Assembly (NCBI GenBank): GCA_900457075.1
Contig: UGYN01000002.1
Coordinates: 4,836,001-4,900,000 of the forward strand
Length of the DNA stretch: 64,000 nt
Source of the DNA: Serratia quinivorans
GTDB lineage: Bacteria > Pseudomonadota > Gammaproteobacteria > Enterobacterales > Enterobacteriaceae
Direction of reading: 5' to 3'
Positions within the stretch are counted from its first letter, which is position 1; each line of letters begins with the position of its first letter. Shown here in pieces: positions 43,487-52,208 of this stretch. The notes under the pieces are model-generated. The model worked only from the letters and a program-made list of their open reading frames with translations, was not told the DNA's origin and did not search any database. Both the position numbers and the translations under genes were made by a program.

Positions 43487-44249
43487 TTTAGTCGATCTCG
43501 GTATCACTATCGTTTCCAACAACTCCCGAGCGATCTCTCGAGCGAAGAGCGTCACAACACCGATCATGCGCGGGTTGGAATATCTCAATTTTTATTGTGG
43601 TGACACGGGAAACCTGACGAGAAATTTAGTGCGGGGTAAGCCGCCTGGGAGGGTGATCGGTAAACCGGTACCGCACGGCACCTATACCACGTTTAACAGC
43701 TCAACCAACTACATTGACAGCGGTGTAGCTCAGACTGATTCAATGACCATGATCTGCTTGGCCAGAGCACCTGACCCGAAAGAAGAAAGCGCACTGATGT
43801 CGAACTTTAACGGGACGGCACCGGGTGGTGGAACCAGTCAAGGCACGGGCATGATGTTTCGTCCTAACCAGTTTTATTACAACAATGCCGTGGTTAATGC
43901 CGACGGTTCAAAATCGTTATTCCAATCGTCATTGCCGTATAACCCAGGAACATGGGCTTTGGCTGAGTGCCGCAGCTCACCGCAGCTTAATGGCGGGAAT
44001 GTCTGGCTAAATCAGGATGGGGCATCGAATGCGGTGGCCTATGGACTGCCTGCCGGCGCTCGGGTGGATATTGGGGGGAATATCATGATCGGCTCGCTGG
44101 GCGGGCTTTTAGGCTCGGTCAACGGTAAGCCTTCCGATATAGGGATGGCAGCGATTTTTAGCATTGCATTAACGGCTGATGAGGTAGCAAAATTTCGTGC
44201 GTGGATTCGCGAAGTACTGAAATACCAGTTCGACTGGACACCATTCTAA
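43479..44249 (+). CDS. Putative tail or receptor-binding protein with LamG-like domain
   Basis: ATG 43479 overlaps the fibre stop. The 256-residue product has a short N-terminus, then a beta-rich, Gly/Asn/Ser-rich domain typical of concanavalin/LamG folds. It ends IAAIFSIALTADEVAKFRAWIREVLK-like (here GMAAIFSIALTADEVAKFR), a common end of LamG laminin-like domains. It likely forms the distal part or accessory of the tail fibre. Exact role unknown. Confidence 0.65.
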   Translation: MTDLVDLGITIVSNNSRAISRAKSVTTPIMRGLEYLNFYCGDTGNLTRNLVRGKPPGRVIGKPVPHGTYTTFNSSTNYIDSGVAQTDSMTMICLARAPDPKEESALMSNFNGTAPGGGTSQGTGMMFRPNQFYYNNAVVNADGSKSLFQSSLPYNPGTWALAECRSSPQLNGGNVWLNQDGASNAVAYGLPAGARVDIGGNIMIGSLGGLLGSVNGKPSDIGMAAIFSIALTADEVAKFRAWIREVLKYQFDWTPF

Positions 44250-44259
44250 CTGTAATAGC

Positions 44260-44279
44260 AGCCGGGAGTAATCCCGGCT
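44260..44279 (+). terminator. Hairpin after the fibre genes
   Basis: AGCCGGGA and TCCCGGCT form a perfect 8-bp stem around GTAA. No T run follows, so it may be a weak terminator or an RNA-stabilising hairpin at the end of the late transcript. Confidence 0.45.
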
Positions 44280-44368
44280 ATTCATCAAAACTATCTTTCT
44301 TTACCGATCAATATCCTACCTTTCTAAGAGATTTCCGAACTTTCCCCCGCTAAAAATTTACGCTTATA

Positions 44369-44384
44369 CTGTATAAAAACACAG
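44369..44384. promoter_or_regulatory. LexA (SOS) box upstream of umuD
   Basis: CTGTATAAAAACACAG fits the LexA consensus CTGT-N8-ACAG exactly. It lies 16 bases before the umuD start. It should make the umuDC pair damage-inducible from the prophage in response to host LexA. Confidence 0.85.
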
Positions 44385-44399
44385 TAACAAGGCAACATT

Positions 44400-44822
44400 A
44401 TGACTTTCTTTTATCCAACACCAAACCCAGCAAAACTCGAACTCCCTCTGTACTCTGACAAAGTACCGGCGGGATTCCCCAGCCCAGCAGCAGACTACGT
44501 TAGCGCTCGCATAGACCTTAACGAGTACTGCATCAGCCATCCAAACGCGACTTATTTTCTTTACGCTACTGGTGATTCAATGCTCGAAGCAGGCATCACA
44601 GAGGGCTCAATGCTCGTTGTGGATCGCAGTATCAACCCAGCGCATGGAGATATCGTTATTGCGAGTATTGCGGGAGAGTTCACAGTGAAACGTTTGTGCT
44701 TACACCCCTGTGCTCAGCTTGAACCCATGAACCCCAAATATGATCCGATCGTTCTGCAGGATGGCGGTGATGACCTTGAAGTTGTCGGCGTCGTCGTGTC
44801 ATCAATAACGAGGCTCAAATAA
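44400..44822 (+). CDS. umuD: UmuD-like SOS protein
   Basis: ATG 44400 starts [15 protein letters not shown]. The 140-residue protein has the UmuD S24 domain: cleavage site A24-G25 in VPAGFPSP, Ser in ATGDSMLEA and Lys in GEFTVKRL. RecA-stimulated self-cleavage would give UmuD', the partner of UmuC in translesion synthesis. Its stop overlaps the umuC start, and a LexA box lies upstream. Confidence 0.92.
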   Translation: MTFFYPTPNPAKLELPLYSDKVPAGFPSPAADYVSARIDLNEYCISHPNATYFLYATGDSMLEAGITEGSMLVVDRSINPAHGDIVIASIAGEFTVKRLCLHPCAQLEPMNPKYDPIVLQDGGDDLEVVGVVVSSITRLK

Positions 44823-46091
44823 TGTATGCCCTGGCAGACGTGAACAGCTTCTATGCGAGCTGTGAAACGTTGTGGCGTCCTGATCTTCGTGGTCGGCCTG
44901 TCGTGGTTCTTTCTAATAACGATGGGTGCGTGGTAGCCAGGAGCAAGGAAGCGAAGGCGCTGGGCCTGAAGATGGGTGAGCCGTATTTCAAAATAAAGCA
45001 TGAATTTGAGAGTGTCGGAGGTATCGCCTTCAGCAGTAATTATGAGTTCTATGCTGACATGTCACAGCGAGTCATGGCGGTACTGGAAGAGATGGCCCCG
45101 CGCGTCGAAATTTATTCAATTGACGAAAGTTTTCTCGATCTTACCGGCGTTCGTAACTGCATCGACCTTGAAACCTTCGGACGCGAGGTGAGGGACAAAG
45201 TGCTGCGCAATACCGGGTTAACGGTCGGTGTTGGTATTGCCCAAACCAAGACACTGGCTAAGCTGGCAAACTTTGCGGCGAAGAAGTGGGACAAGACCGG
45301 TGGAGTTGTGGATCTGTCCAACGAAGGGCGCCAGCGTAAACTGATGGATCTCCTACCTGTGGGTGAGGTCTGGGGCATTGGACGAAGGATATCGAAAAAG
45401 CTCAACATGATGGGTATCGAAACCGCGCTGCAGTTGGCCGACGCCAGTACAACGATGATCCGCAAGCATTTCAGCGTTGTGATAGAGCGAACCGTACGTG
45501 AGCTACGCGGCCAGCCTTGCCTTGAACTGGAAGAATTCGCGCCGACGAAGCAGCAGATCATTTGCAGCCGCAGCTTCGGCGACCGCATCACGGAGTATGA
45601 TCAAATGCACCAGGCGATCTGCATGTACGCGACGCGCGCGGCGGAGAAGCTGCGGGAGGAGCATCAGTATTGCCGACACATCAGTGCATGGATAAAGACC
45701 AGCCCGTTTGCAATAAATGAGGAGTACTACGGCAACACGGCCAGTATAAAGCTGGGTACGCCGACACAGGATACCCGAGACATTATTGCCGCAGCGATGC
45801 GCTGCCTTGACGCGATTTGGCAACCTGGTCATAGGTACCAGAAAGGCGGGGGTGATGCTGCAGGACTTTTTCAGCCAGGGTGTGGCCCAGTTGGGTTTAT
45901 TCGATGAACATCAGCCGAGGCATAACAGCGAGAAGCTGATGGGGGTACTTGACCACATAAATAATTCAGGCCGGGCCAAGCTGTGGTTTGCCGGGCAAGG
46001 TTCGCAACAGGTATGGTCAATGAAGCGTGAGCTGCTTTCGCCAGCGTACACGACGAGACTCAGCGACCTACCGCGTGCCCGAGTGTATTAA
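44822..46091 (+). CDS. umuC: UmuC-like translesion DNA polymerase, frameshifted
   Basis: ATG 44822 overlaps the umuD stop. The Y-family polymerase has motif [14 protein letters not shown], the SIDESF catalytic box near residue 100 and the little-finger domain. The frame ends early at 45907. With one G removed at 45845-45846 it continues ([14 protein letters not shown], then a C-terminal clamp-binding-like LGLFDEHQP) to 46091, giving about 422 residues. The break is probably a sequence error. It converges with the YedK-type gene, overlapping 4 bases at the ends. Confidence 0.9.
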
Positions 46092-46795
46092 ACCAGTGGG
46101 GCATCGATAGGTTTAATCAGGTCGGCACTATTGTTGCGGATATTGCCGACTGATTTAGTTACGGGATGCCAGGCGAAATCATCAGGTGGGGTGGACGCTT
46201 CGTTTGCCAGTACCTCGGCGCGTTCAGGAGTAGTGCTCGGGTCCATCCACTCCCTTGCTGCTGCTGGTGGTAAAACGACAGGGCGTCGGTCATGGATATC
46301 GAGTAGCCCTGAATCACTGGCAGAGGTGACAATGACGAAACCATCATCATGTGGAGGATCGTTTTCATCAGGATGATGGCGGCTTATTGCGGCGAAGAAT
46401 ATCGGTTCGTTCGATTCGTGATATATGAAGTAAGGTTGCTTTACTTTGGCGTCGTGTTTGTCTTTCTTCCACTCATACCAACCATCAGCCATCACCAGAG
46501 CACGGCCGTGATTCCATAATGGCTTAAACATTCTGCTGGCGGCTGCCGTTTCAACGCGGGCATTGATAACCGGCTGGCGTTTCATTTCACGCCACCAATC
46601 CGGGCCGTAACCCCACTCGAGAGGATCGAGGTGCAATTTATCGTCGCGTTGATTAAGTACCAGCACGCGGGTGCCTGGCGCCACGTTGTAGCGCTCTAGG
46701 GGGATGTTATCTAATACACTGGCAAATTCTACTTCTGATGCCAATACATCAAGATAATCAGAGCGTGTTTGAACTTGGGCGAAACGTCCACACAT
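46088..46795 (-). CDS. YedK/HMCES-type SRAP protein
   Basis: The 235-residue protein begins MCGRFAQ, with the conserved Cys2 that cross-links abasic sites once Met is removed. It has RYNVAPG, the NARVET segment, GWYEWKK with the catalytic Glu, and HDRRPVVL with His. SRAP proteins shield abasic sites in single-stranded DNA through a covalent bond. Location beside umuDC links it to DNA damage handling. No LexA box is visible directly upstream. Confidence 0.92.
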   Translation of the reverse strand: MCGRFAQVQTRSDYLDVLASEVEFASVLDNIPLERYNVAPGTRVLVLNQRDDKLHLDPLEWGYGPDWWREMKRQPVINARVETAAASRMFKPLWNHGRALVMADGWYEWKKDKHDAKVKQPYFIYHESNEPIFFAAISRHHPDENDPPHDDGFVIVTSASDSGLLDIHDRRPVVLPPAAAREWMDPSTTPERAEVLANEASTPPDDFAWHPVTKSVGNIRNNSADLIKPIDAPLV

Positions 46796-46813
46796 GGTTA
46801 AAACGCTTCATTA

Positions 46814-47410
46814 TTAATCAAATTTATTCTTGTCATTTTCGCTCGCCAAATCAGGTTGCAAGGAGTTTAGATAAGATGAAAGCTTAAGTGCGGATGTTAC
46901 GTAGTTTTCTATGGCTTCACGACTGTAATCCAGATCACGTAAGTGCGCAGCCTCATTCCTCATATGCCGTAGCATGTCATAGACATCGGTTTGGTCTTTG
47001 TCGAGAATTTTATGTTCAACAAGAGCCCGTTTTAAATATAACGGAGATTTAGGAGACGTTGAGCTACCCGTTACTCTCCAAAGCGCATCAACTGCCGCAC
47101 TATCGACGAGGACCCATGATTCAATTATGGCGTGTCTAGGCTCATAAGAAAGTAAACGATTTTTCAGCTCGTCACTGGGGTCTGATTGTGGCGGTATGGA
47201 ATTATCAACTTTGTCTGCTACTTTCTGAGCTTGTCGTTCAAACTCAAACTCATAATCTTTGAATTTAAATTTTTTCAAAGAGTTGAGGATGCTTGCAAAA
47301 TGCTCTCTACCAAAGTAGAAAATAAAAATAACAACGGCAGGCCAAGCTATTGAATTTATTACGTTAGACAGAAATTCCAATACTTTACTCAAAAAAGTTA
47401 AGAAGTCCAT
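46814..47410 (-). CDS. Membrane-anchored HEPN-like protein (candidate defence gene)
   Basis: ATG 47410 starts MDFLTFLSKVLEFL. The 198-residue protein has one membrane helix (about 20-36), a charged linker (FKFKDYEFEFERQAQKVAD) and a helical C-terminal domain. HMRNEAAH (R151-H156) is the R-x4-H motif of HEPN ribonucleases, as in DUF4145-like families. It is AT-rich, lies alone next to attR, and is oriented toward the YedK-type gene. HEPN domains are common in abortive-infection systems. No partner gene is seen. Function is inferred from the motif and location. Confidence 0.65.
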   Translation of the reverse strand: MDFLTFLSKVLEFLSNVINSIAWPAVVIFIFYFGREHFASILNSLKKFKFKDYEFEFERQAQKVADKVDNSIPPQSDPSDELKNRLLSYEPRHAIIESWVLVDSAAVDALWRVTGSSTSPKSPLYLKRALVEHKILDKDQTDVYDMLRHMRNEAAHLRDLDYSREAIENYVTSALKLSSYLNSLQPDLASENDKNKFD

Positions 47411-47521
47411 ATTGTCTCAAAACCTAGGATTGGGGATGTTGCTCAGGATGTGATATTAACTAATAAAATCAATATCATGAAATATTAGAGTATAAACTAC
47501 AAAGCCGGTATTGTTCGAATG

Positions 47522-47535
47522 TTCTTCCCCAAAAC
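47522..47535. repeat. Putative integrase arm-type site, right arm
   Basis: TTCTTCCCCAAAAC is identical to 2472-2485 in the left arm. GGTAACTT also occurs twice nearby (47540-47575), as Xis or IHF sites might. The stretch 47411-47642 has no gene. Confidence 0.5.
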
Positions 47536-47582
47536 GATAGGTAACTTGTTGTTTAATCGGTAACTTCAAATCACTAAAGGAA

Positions 47583-47620
47583 GTTAAAAAAACAGCCGGA
47601 AAACATAGTTAACCGGCTGA
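47583..47620 (-). terminator. Phage-supplied terminator for yeaH
   Basis: On the minus strand CAGCCGG and CCGGCTG form a stem followed by seven Ts. It lies just inside the prophage, downstream of the yeaH stop, and resembles the displaced host terminator at 2336 in layout. Confidence 0.75.
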
Positions 47621-47642
47621 TTATATAGGATTTAGTTGCTAG

Positions 47643-47663
47643 TTATGCGGTCTGCTTATGAAA
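47643..47663. repeat. attR core (21-bp direct repeat with attL)
   Basis: Identical to 2385-2405. It encodes the last six residues (FHKQTA) and stop of yeaH, so the gene stays whole after integration. Confidence 0.95.
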
Positions 47664-48911
47664 AAGTTCGCGGAACACCGGATAGATATCGTCCGGTTCG
47701 CGGATATGCTGCATGGCAAAGTTTTCGAATTTCGCCTGCAGGTCTTCATACTCACGCCACAGTGTTTGATGGGCACGGCGGGTGATTTCAATGTAGCTGT
47801 AATAACGCACCATCGGCAGCAGTTTCTTCGCCAGCAGTTCATGACATAGCGGTGAGTCATCGGCCCAGTTATCGCCATCCGATGCCTGTGCGGCGTAGAT
47901 GTTCCATTGCGCCGGGTCGTAACGTTCTTCAACCACTTCATTCATCAGTTTCAGCGCGCTGGAAACTATGGTGCCGCCAGTCTCCTGCGAGTAGAAGAAC
48001 TCCTGTTCGTCCACTTCCTTCGCCTGGGTATGGTGACGGATGTACACCACGTCGACGTTTTTATAGGTTCTGCTCAGGAACAGATAGAGCAGAATATAGA
48101 AACGTTTGGCCATGTCTTTGGTGGCCTGGTCCATCGAGCCGGAAACGTCCATCAGGCAGAACATCACCGCCTGGCTGGAGGGCTCGGGCCGCCGTTCATA
48201 GTTCTTGTAACGTAAATCGAAGGTGTCGATAAAGGGCACGCTTTCGATTTTTTTGCGCAACTCGGCAATTTCCTTCCGCAGCCGTTCCTCTTCCAGTAGT
48301 TGCACCGGTTCGGTGTTTTCCATCTGGGTGAGTTCGTCTTCCAACTCATGTAAGGCGCGCCGTTTACCGGCGGTCATGGCGGTTCGTCGCGCCAATGAGT
48401 TTTGCAGCGAACGTACTACGCTGATGTTAGCCGGCACGCCGTTGGCGGTGTAACCGGCCCTATGGGTTTTGTACTCGGTGAGCTGCTTGTACTGATTCTT
48501 TTTCAGGTTTGGCAGCGCCAGATCCTCAAACAGCAGATCGAGATATTCGTCCTTGGAGATCTGGAAGACGAATTCGTCCTCGCCTTCGCCATCCTGGCTG
48601 GCGTTACCCTGGCCGCTGCCACCGCCGCCGCCACCCTGTGGGCGCTCAACGCGGTCATTCTGGACAAAGTGGTCATTACCGGGATGAACGCGGTGGCGTG
48701 TGCCACCGCGACCCTGATGAAACATCGGCTCGTTGATATCGCCAGTGGGGATCGAGACGGACTCCCCGCTGTCTACGTCGGTGACCGAACGCTTGTTGAT
48801 GGCTTCGGCAATCGACTGTTTGATTTGCGACTTGTAACGACGCAAGAAGCGCTGGCGGTTCACCATGCTCTTGTTTTTACCGTTCAGCCGTCGGTCAATA
48901 AAATAAGCCAT
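47643..48911 (-). CDS. yeaH: YeaH, UPF0229 protein with VWA-like domain
   Basis: The start is put at ATG 48911 ([15 protein letters not shown]) to match the E. coli homologue; an upstream in-frame codon is ignored. The 422-residue protein has the conserved N-terminus and an [21 protein letters not shown] segment. The C-terminal VWA-like domain carries [16 protein letters not shown] (DxSGS MIDAS motif). In E. coli it is co-transcribed with the kinase yeaG, acts in stress and nitrogen starvation, and belongs to the same pathway. The gene's last codons are the phage attachment site. Confidence 0.93.
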   Translation of the reverse strand: MAYFIDRRLNGKNKSMVNRQRFLRRYKSQIKQSIAEAINKRSVTDVDSGESVSIPTGDINEPMFHQGRGGTRHRVHPGNDHFVQNDRVERPQGGGGGGSGQGNASQDGEGEDEFVFQISKDEYLDLLFEDLALPNLKKNQYKQLTEYKTHRAGYTANGVPANISVVRSLQNSLARRTAMTAGKRRALHELEDELTQMENTEPVQLLEEERLRKEIAELRKKIESVPFIDTFDLRYKNYERRPEPSSQAVMFCLMDVSGSMDQATKDMAKRFYILLYLFLSRTYKNVDVVYIRHHTQAKEVDEQEFFYSQETGGTIVSSALKLMNEVVEERYDPAQWNIYAAQASDGDNWADDSPLCHELLAKKLLPMVRYYSYIEITRRAHQTLWREYEDLQAKFENFAMQHIREPDDIYPVFRELFHKQTA

Positions 48912-48975
48912 ACTTCCCCCAAACGACGTTGCCAACTTTCTACGCCATCTCCATGACGCTAATTCTCATTAGACG

Positions 48976-50910
48976 TTATGAAGACTTTCTGACCCGCAGA
49001 TACCATTCACACAGCAGGCGAACCTGTTTACGGGTGTAGCCTTTCTCCATCATGCGATCGACGAAGTCGTCGTGTTTCTTCTGCTCGTCCGTTGAGGTTT
49101 TAGCGTTAAACGAAATGACCGGCAGCAACTCTTCGGTGTTCGAGAACATTTTCTTCTCGATCACGGTACGCAGCTTCTCATAGCTGGTCCAGTTAGGGTT
49201 GCGGCCACTGTTATTAGCCCGGGCGCGCAGCACGAAGTTGACTATTTCGTTGCGGAAATCTTTCGGGTTGCTGATGCCGGCCGGCTTCTCGATTTTTTCC
49301 AGTTCGGCGTTCAGCGATTCGCGATCGAACAGTTGGCCGGTATCCGGATCACGGTACTCTTGATCCTGGATCCAGAAATCTGCATAGGTCACGTAGCGGT
49401 CAAAAATGTTCTGGCCGTATTCCGAGTAAGACTCCAGATAAGCCGTCTGGATCTCTTTGCCGATAAACTCGGCGTATTTCGGGATCAGATAACCTTTCAG
49501 GTGTTCCAGGTATTTCTCTGACTGATCCTGAGGGAATTGCTCACGTTCGATCTGCTGTTCCAGCACGTAGAACAGGTGTACCGGGTTAGCGGCGACCTCT
49601 GCGTGATCGAAGTTGAATACTCGTGACAGAATTTTAAACGCGAAACGGGTAGACAGGCCGTTCATGCCCTCATCAACCCCGGCATAGTCGCGGTATTCCT
49701 GATACGACTTGGCTTTGGGATCGGTGTCCTTCAGGCTTTCACCGTCATAGACGCGCATTTTCGAGTAAATGCTCGAGTTTTCCGGCTCTTTCATGCGTGA
49801 GAGCACGGTAAAGCGAGCCAGCGTTTCCAGAGTGCCAGGGGCACATGGCGCATGGGTCAGTTCACTGTGATCCAGCAGCTTGTCGTAGATTTTGATCTCT
49901 TCCGACACCCGCAGGCAGTAAGGCACCTTGACGATGTAAACACGGTCGAGGAAGGCCTCGTTGTTTTTGTTGTTACGGAAGGTCACCCATTCTGATTCGT
50001 TGGAGTGAGCCAGGATAATACCGCTGAACGGCAGGGCGGAAATCCCCTCGGTCCCGTTGTAGTTACCTTCCTGGGTGGCGGTCAGCAGAGGGTGCAGCAC
50101 CTTGATCGGCGCTTTAAACATCTCTACGAACTCCATGATCCCCTGGTTGGCGCGGCACAGAGCACCGGAATAGCCATAGGCATCCGGATCGTTTTGCGCG
50201 TGATTCTCCAGCTTACGGATATCGACCTTACCGACCAGCGCAGAGATATCCTGGTTGTTCTCATCGCCCGGTTCGGTTTTGGCGATGGCAATCTGTTCCA
50301 GAATAGAAGGGCGTACTTTGACGACTTTGAATTTGGTGATGTCGCCGCCAAACTCATGCAGGCGCTTGGCCGCCCACGGCGACATGATGGTGCCGAGGTA
50401 GCGATTCGGGATGTTATATTCTTTCTCCAGAATATTGGCATCCTCCTGCGGGTTGAACAGGCACAGCGGGTGGTCGTTAACCGGGCTGCGTTCCCCGTTG
50501 GCGCTCAGAGTGTAGATAGGCACCAACTGCATCAATGCTTTCAGGCGTTCTGCCAGCGATGATTTCCCGCCGCCCACCGGGCCCAGCAGATAAAGGATTT
50601 GTTTCTTCTCTTCGAGGCCCTGCGCGGCGTGTTTCAGGTAAGAGACTATCTGCTCGATAGCTTCCTCCATGCCGTAGAACTCTTCGAATGCCGGATAGCG
50701 TGCGATCACGCGGTTGGAGAACAGGCGAGACATGCGCGACTCAAGCGCAGTGTCGACCATGACTGGTTCACCGATAGCCATTAGCAGACGTTCGGCCGCA
50801 TTGGCATATGCACTGCGATCTTGCCGGCAAATGGTAAGAAAGTCCTGCAGTGTGAACTCTTCGTCCTTGGCAGCTTCGTAGCGCTGGCGATAGTGGTCAA
50901 ATATGTTCAT
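48976..50910 (-). CDS. yeaG: YeaG, PrkA-family serine kinase
   Basis: The 644-residue protein starts MNIFDHYRQRYEAAKDEE. It has the PrkA AAA domain with Walker A LLGPVGGGKSSLAERL near residue 110 and the C-terminal kinase-like domain. Length equals that of E. coli YeaG. It phosphorylates proteins in response to starvation and is part of the yeaGH operon (64 bases apart). A sigma-54 promoter-like sequence lies upstream at 51002, in line with the nitrogen-controlled expression known in E. coli. Confidence 0.95.
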   Translation of the reverse strand: MNIFDHYRQRYEAAKDEEFTLQDFLTICRQDRSAYANAAERLLMAIGEPVMVDTALESRMSRLFSNRVIARYPAFEEFYGMEEAIEQIVSYLKHAAQGLEEKKQILYLLGPVGGGKSSLAERLKALMQLVPIYTLSANGERSPVNDHPLCLFNPQEDANILEKEYNIPNRYLGTIMSPWAAKRLHEFGGDITKFKVVKVRPSILEQIAIAKTEPGDENNQDISALVGKVDIRKLENHAQNDPDAYGYSGALCRANQGIMEFVEMFKAPIKVLHPLLTATQEGNYNGTEGISALPFSGIILAHSNESEWVTFRNNKNNEAFLDRVYIVKVPYCLRVSEEIKIYDKLLDHSELTHAPCAPGTLETLARFTVLSRMKEPENSSIYSKMRVYDGESLKDTDPKAKSYQEYRDYAGVDEGMNGLSTRFAFKILSRVFNFDHAEVAANPVHLFYVLEQQIEREQFPQDQSEKYLEHLKGYLIPKYAEFIGKEIQTAYLESYSEYGQNIFDRYVTYADFWIQDQEYRDPDTGQLFDRESLNAELEKIEKPAGISNPKDFRNEIVNFVLRARANNSGRNPNWTSYEKLRTVIEKKMFSNTEELLPVISFNAKTSTDEQKKHDDFVDRMMEKGYTRKQVRLLCEWYLRVRKSS

Positions 50911-51001
50911 GGCGATGCCCGTCCTTTCGTTATTAGCACAGGTTAAAGGGAGCTGGTGATAGTGTTTTGGCTCCCGAAAGAAGAAGTTATCCCTGAGTAC
51001 A

Positions 51002-51016
51002 GCAACTCGTATGCCA
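51002..51016 (-). promoter_or_regulatory. Sigma-54 promoter-like sequence for yeaGH
   Basis: On the minus strand TGGCAT-ACGAG-TTGC matches the -24/-12 consensus (GG and GC spaced by 10). It lies 92 bases before the yeaG start. Transcription would begin near 50990. The rest of the gap 50911-51339 shows no gene; a 91-codon frame on the plus strand lacks support. Confidence 0.7.
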
Positions 51017-51339
51017 ACTTGGTGCGCTTATTATCGCGAGTTGCGCTGTATTGCCACTGGCTCAGGATTTATTCACCTTCTGATTTAAGCTTAGTTTGCA
51101 TACCAGAAAATTTCCTGCGTGATAAAAAGCTTTTTTTAAGTCATATCAATGACTCAGTTATTACAGGGATAGCCAAATGCCTTGTCTGGCGCGGCCTGCG
51201 GCAAAAAACGTCATGGTTCTGCCATGATTAATTCATATTTAGGTTCTAAGTTATTCGATCTCGGTCGTTTTCTATTGTAAAGATTCAGCGCCTAACTAAA
51301 TTCTCACATAAACTAAGCACGCTATTAACTCTGTTATTT

Positions 51340-52104
51340 ATGGAAAAAGAACCAGTGAAGATTTTTAAACTCAAAACGCTAGCAATTATCGCTTCCGCAA
51401 TGGTTTGTGCGCAAAGTGCTCAGGCAGGAACTTGGTCACTCGGCGCTTCCGCGCTGGTTAGCCCGGATCCGTATCGTGGCTATCAGGACCGCGTGTATCC
51501 GGTACCCGTCATTAACTATGAAGGTGACGATTTCTACTTCCGTACGCTGACCGCCGGTTATTACCTGTGGAAAGATCAGCAAAACCAACTGAGTCTGATG
51601 GGCTACTTTTCACCGCTGGGCTACCGCCCGGGTGACAGCGATGATGACCGCATGAAGCAGTTGAACAAGCGTCGCGGTACGCTGATGGCCGGTCTGGCCT
51701 ATTCGCATTTTGCTGAGTGGGGGATTCTGCGCACCACCTTTACCGGTGATACGTTAGACTACAGCAACGGTATGGTGGGTGATTTAGCCTATCTGTACAA
51801 ATTTGATCTGGGCGACTTCACCCTGGTACCAGGTGTGGGCGTGTCGTGGAGCAGCAAAAACCAGAACAAATACTACTACGGTATTAGCGAAAATGAATCT
51901 CGCCGCAGCGGTCTGGACAGTTACACGCCAAGTGATAGCTGGGCGCCGTACGTTGAGCTGAGTGCCAACTATAAGATCAACAAAGATTGGGATGCCTTCT
52001 TTGTTGGGCGTTATGTCCAACTGTCCGATGAAGTTAAAGACAGCCCAATGGTGGATAAATCTTACACCGGACTGTTGATGACGGGTGTGAAATACAGCTT
52101 CTAA
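51340..52104 (+). CDS. mipA: MipA/OmpV family outer-membrane protein
   Basis: ATG 51340 gives a 254-residue protein; an in-frame GTG at 51355 is an alternative start. A signal peptide ends AQSAQA. The mature part has alternating beta strands of the MipA/OmpV barrel with VYPVPVINYEGDDFYFR, AGDTLD-like TGDTLDYSNG and SPMVDKSYTGL, closely like E. coli MipA. In E. coli it is a scaffold linking MltA and PBP1B. It is followed by a strong terminator. Confidence 0.92.
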   Translation: MEKEPVKIFKLKTLAIIASAMVCAQSAQAGTWSLGASALVSPDPYRGYQDRVYPVPVINYEGDDFYFRTLTAGYYLWKDQQNQLSLMGYFSPLGYRPGDSDDDRMKQLNKRRGTLMAGLAYSHFAEWGILRTTFTGDTLDYSNGMVGDLAYLYKFDLGDFTLVPGVGVSWSSKNQNKYYYGISENESRRSGLDSYTPSDSWAPYVELSANYKINKDWDAFFVGRYVQLSDEVKDSPMVDKSYTGLLMTGVKYSF

Positions 52105-52142
52105 TCGAAGTCTGCACCAATGTTGTGCAATGTAGGCATCAT

Positions 52143-52165
52143 AAAGGGGCGCTAGCGCCCCTTTT
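52143..52165. terminator. Bidirectional terminator after mipA
   Basis: AAAGGGGCGC and GCGCCCCTTT form a near-perfect palindrome with T or A runs on both sides. It serves mipA and possibly yeaD from the other strand. Confidence 0.85.
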
Positions 52166-52208
52166 GCACATCTGTAGCGCAGCAAGTCTTTGCTGCACTT
52201 AAAAGGGA

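Larger units (their letters stand above)
2385..47663. mobile_element. Lambda-type prophage inserted in the 3' end of yeaH
   Basis: The element is bounded by a perfect 21-bp direct repeat (2385-2405 and 47643-47663). It contains, in lambda-like order, integration, immunity, replication, Q-like, lysis, cos, head, tail and fibre genes. The morphogenesis order terminase, gpW, portal, protease-capsid, FII, Z, U, V, G/T, tape measure, M, L, K, I, J is that of lambda-type siphoviruses. Accessory genes interrupt it at 8.6-9.8, 15.4, 17.2, 20.3, 36.6 and 44.4-47.4 kb. All functional modules are present. The several frameshifts are argued below to be sequence errors, so the phage may be intact. Confidence 0.97.

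Noticed and set aside
50956..51231. 91-codon plus-strand frame upstream of mipA
   Set aside because: It lies across the sigma-54 promoter region of yeaG, has no ribosome site and no recognisable domain.
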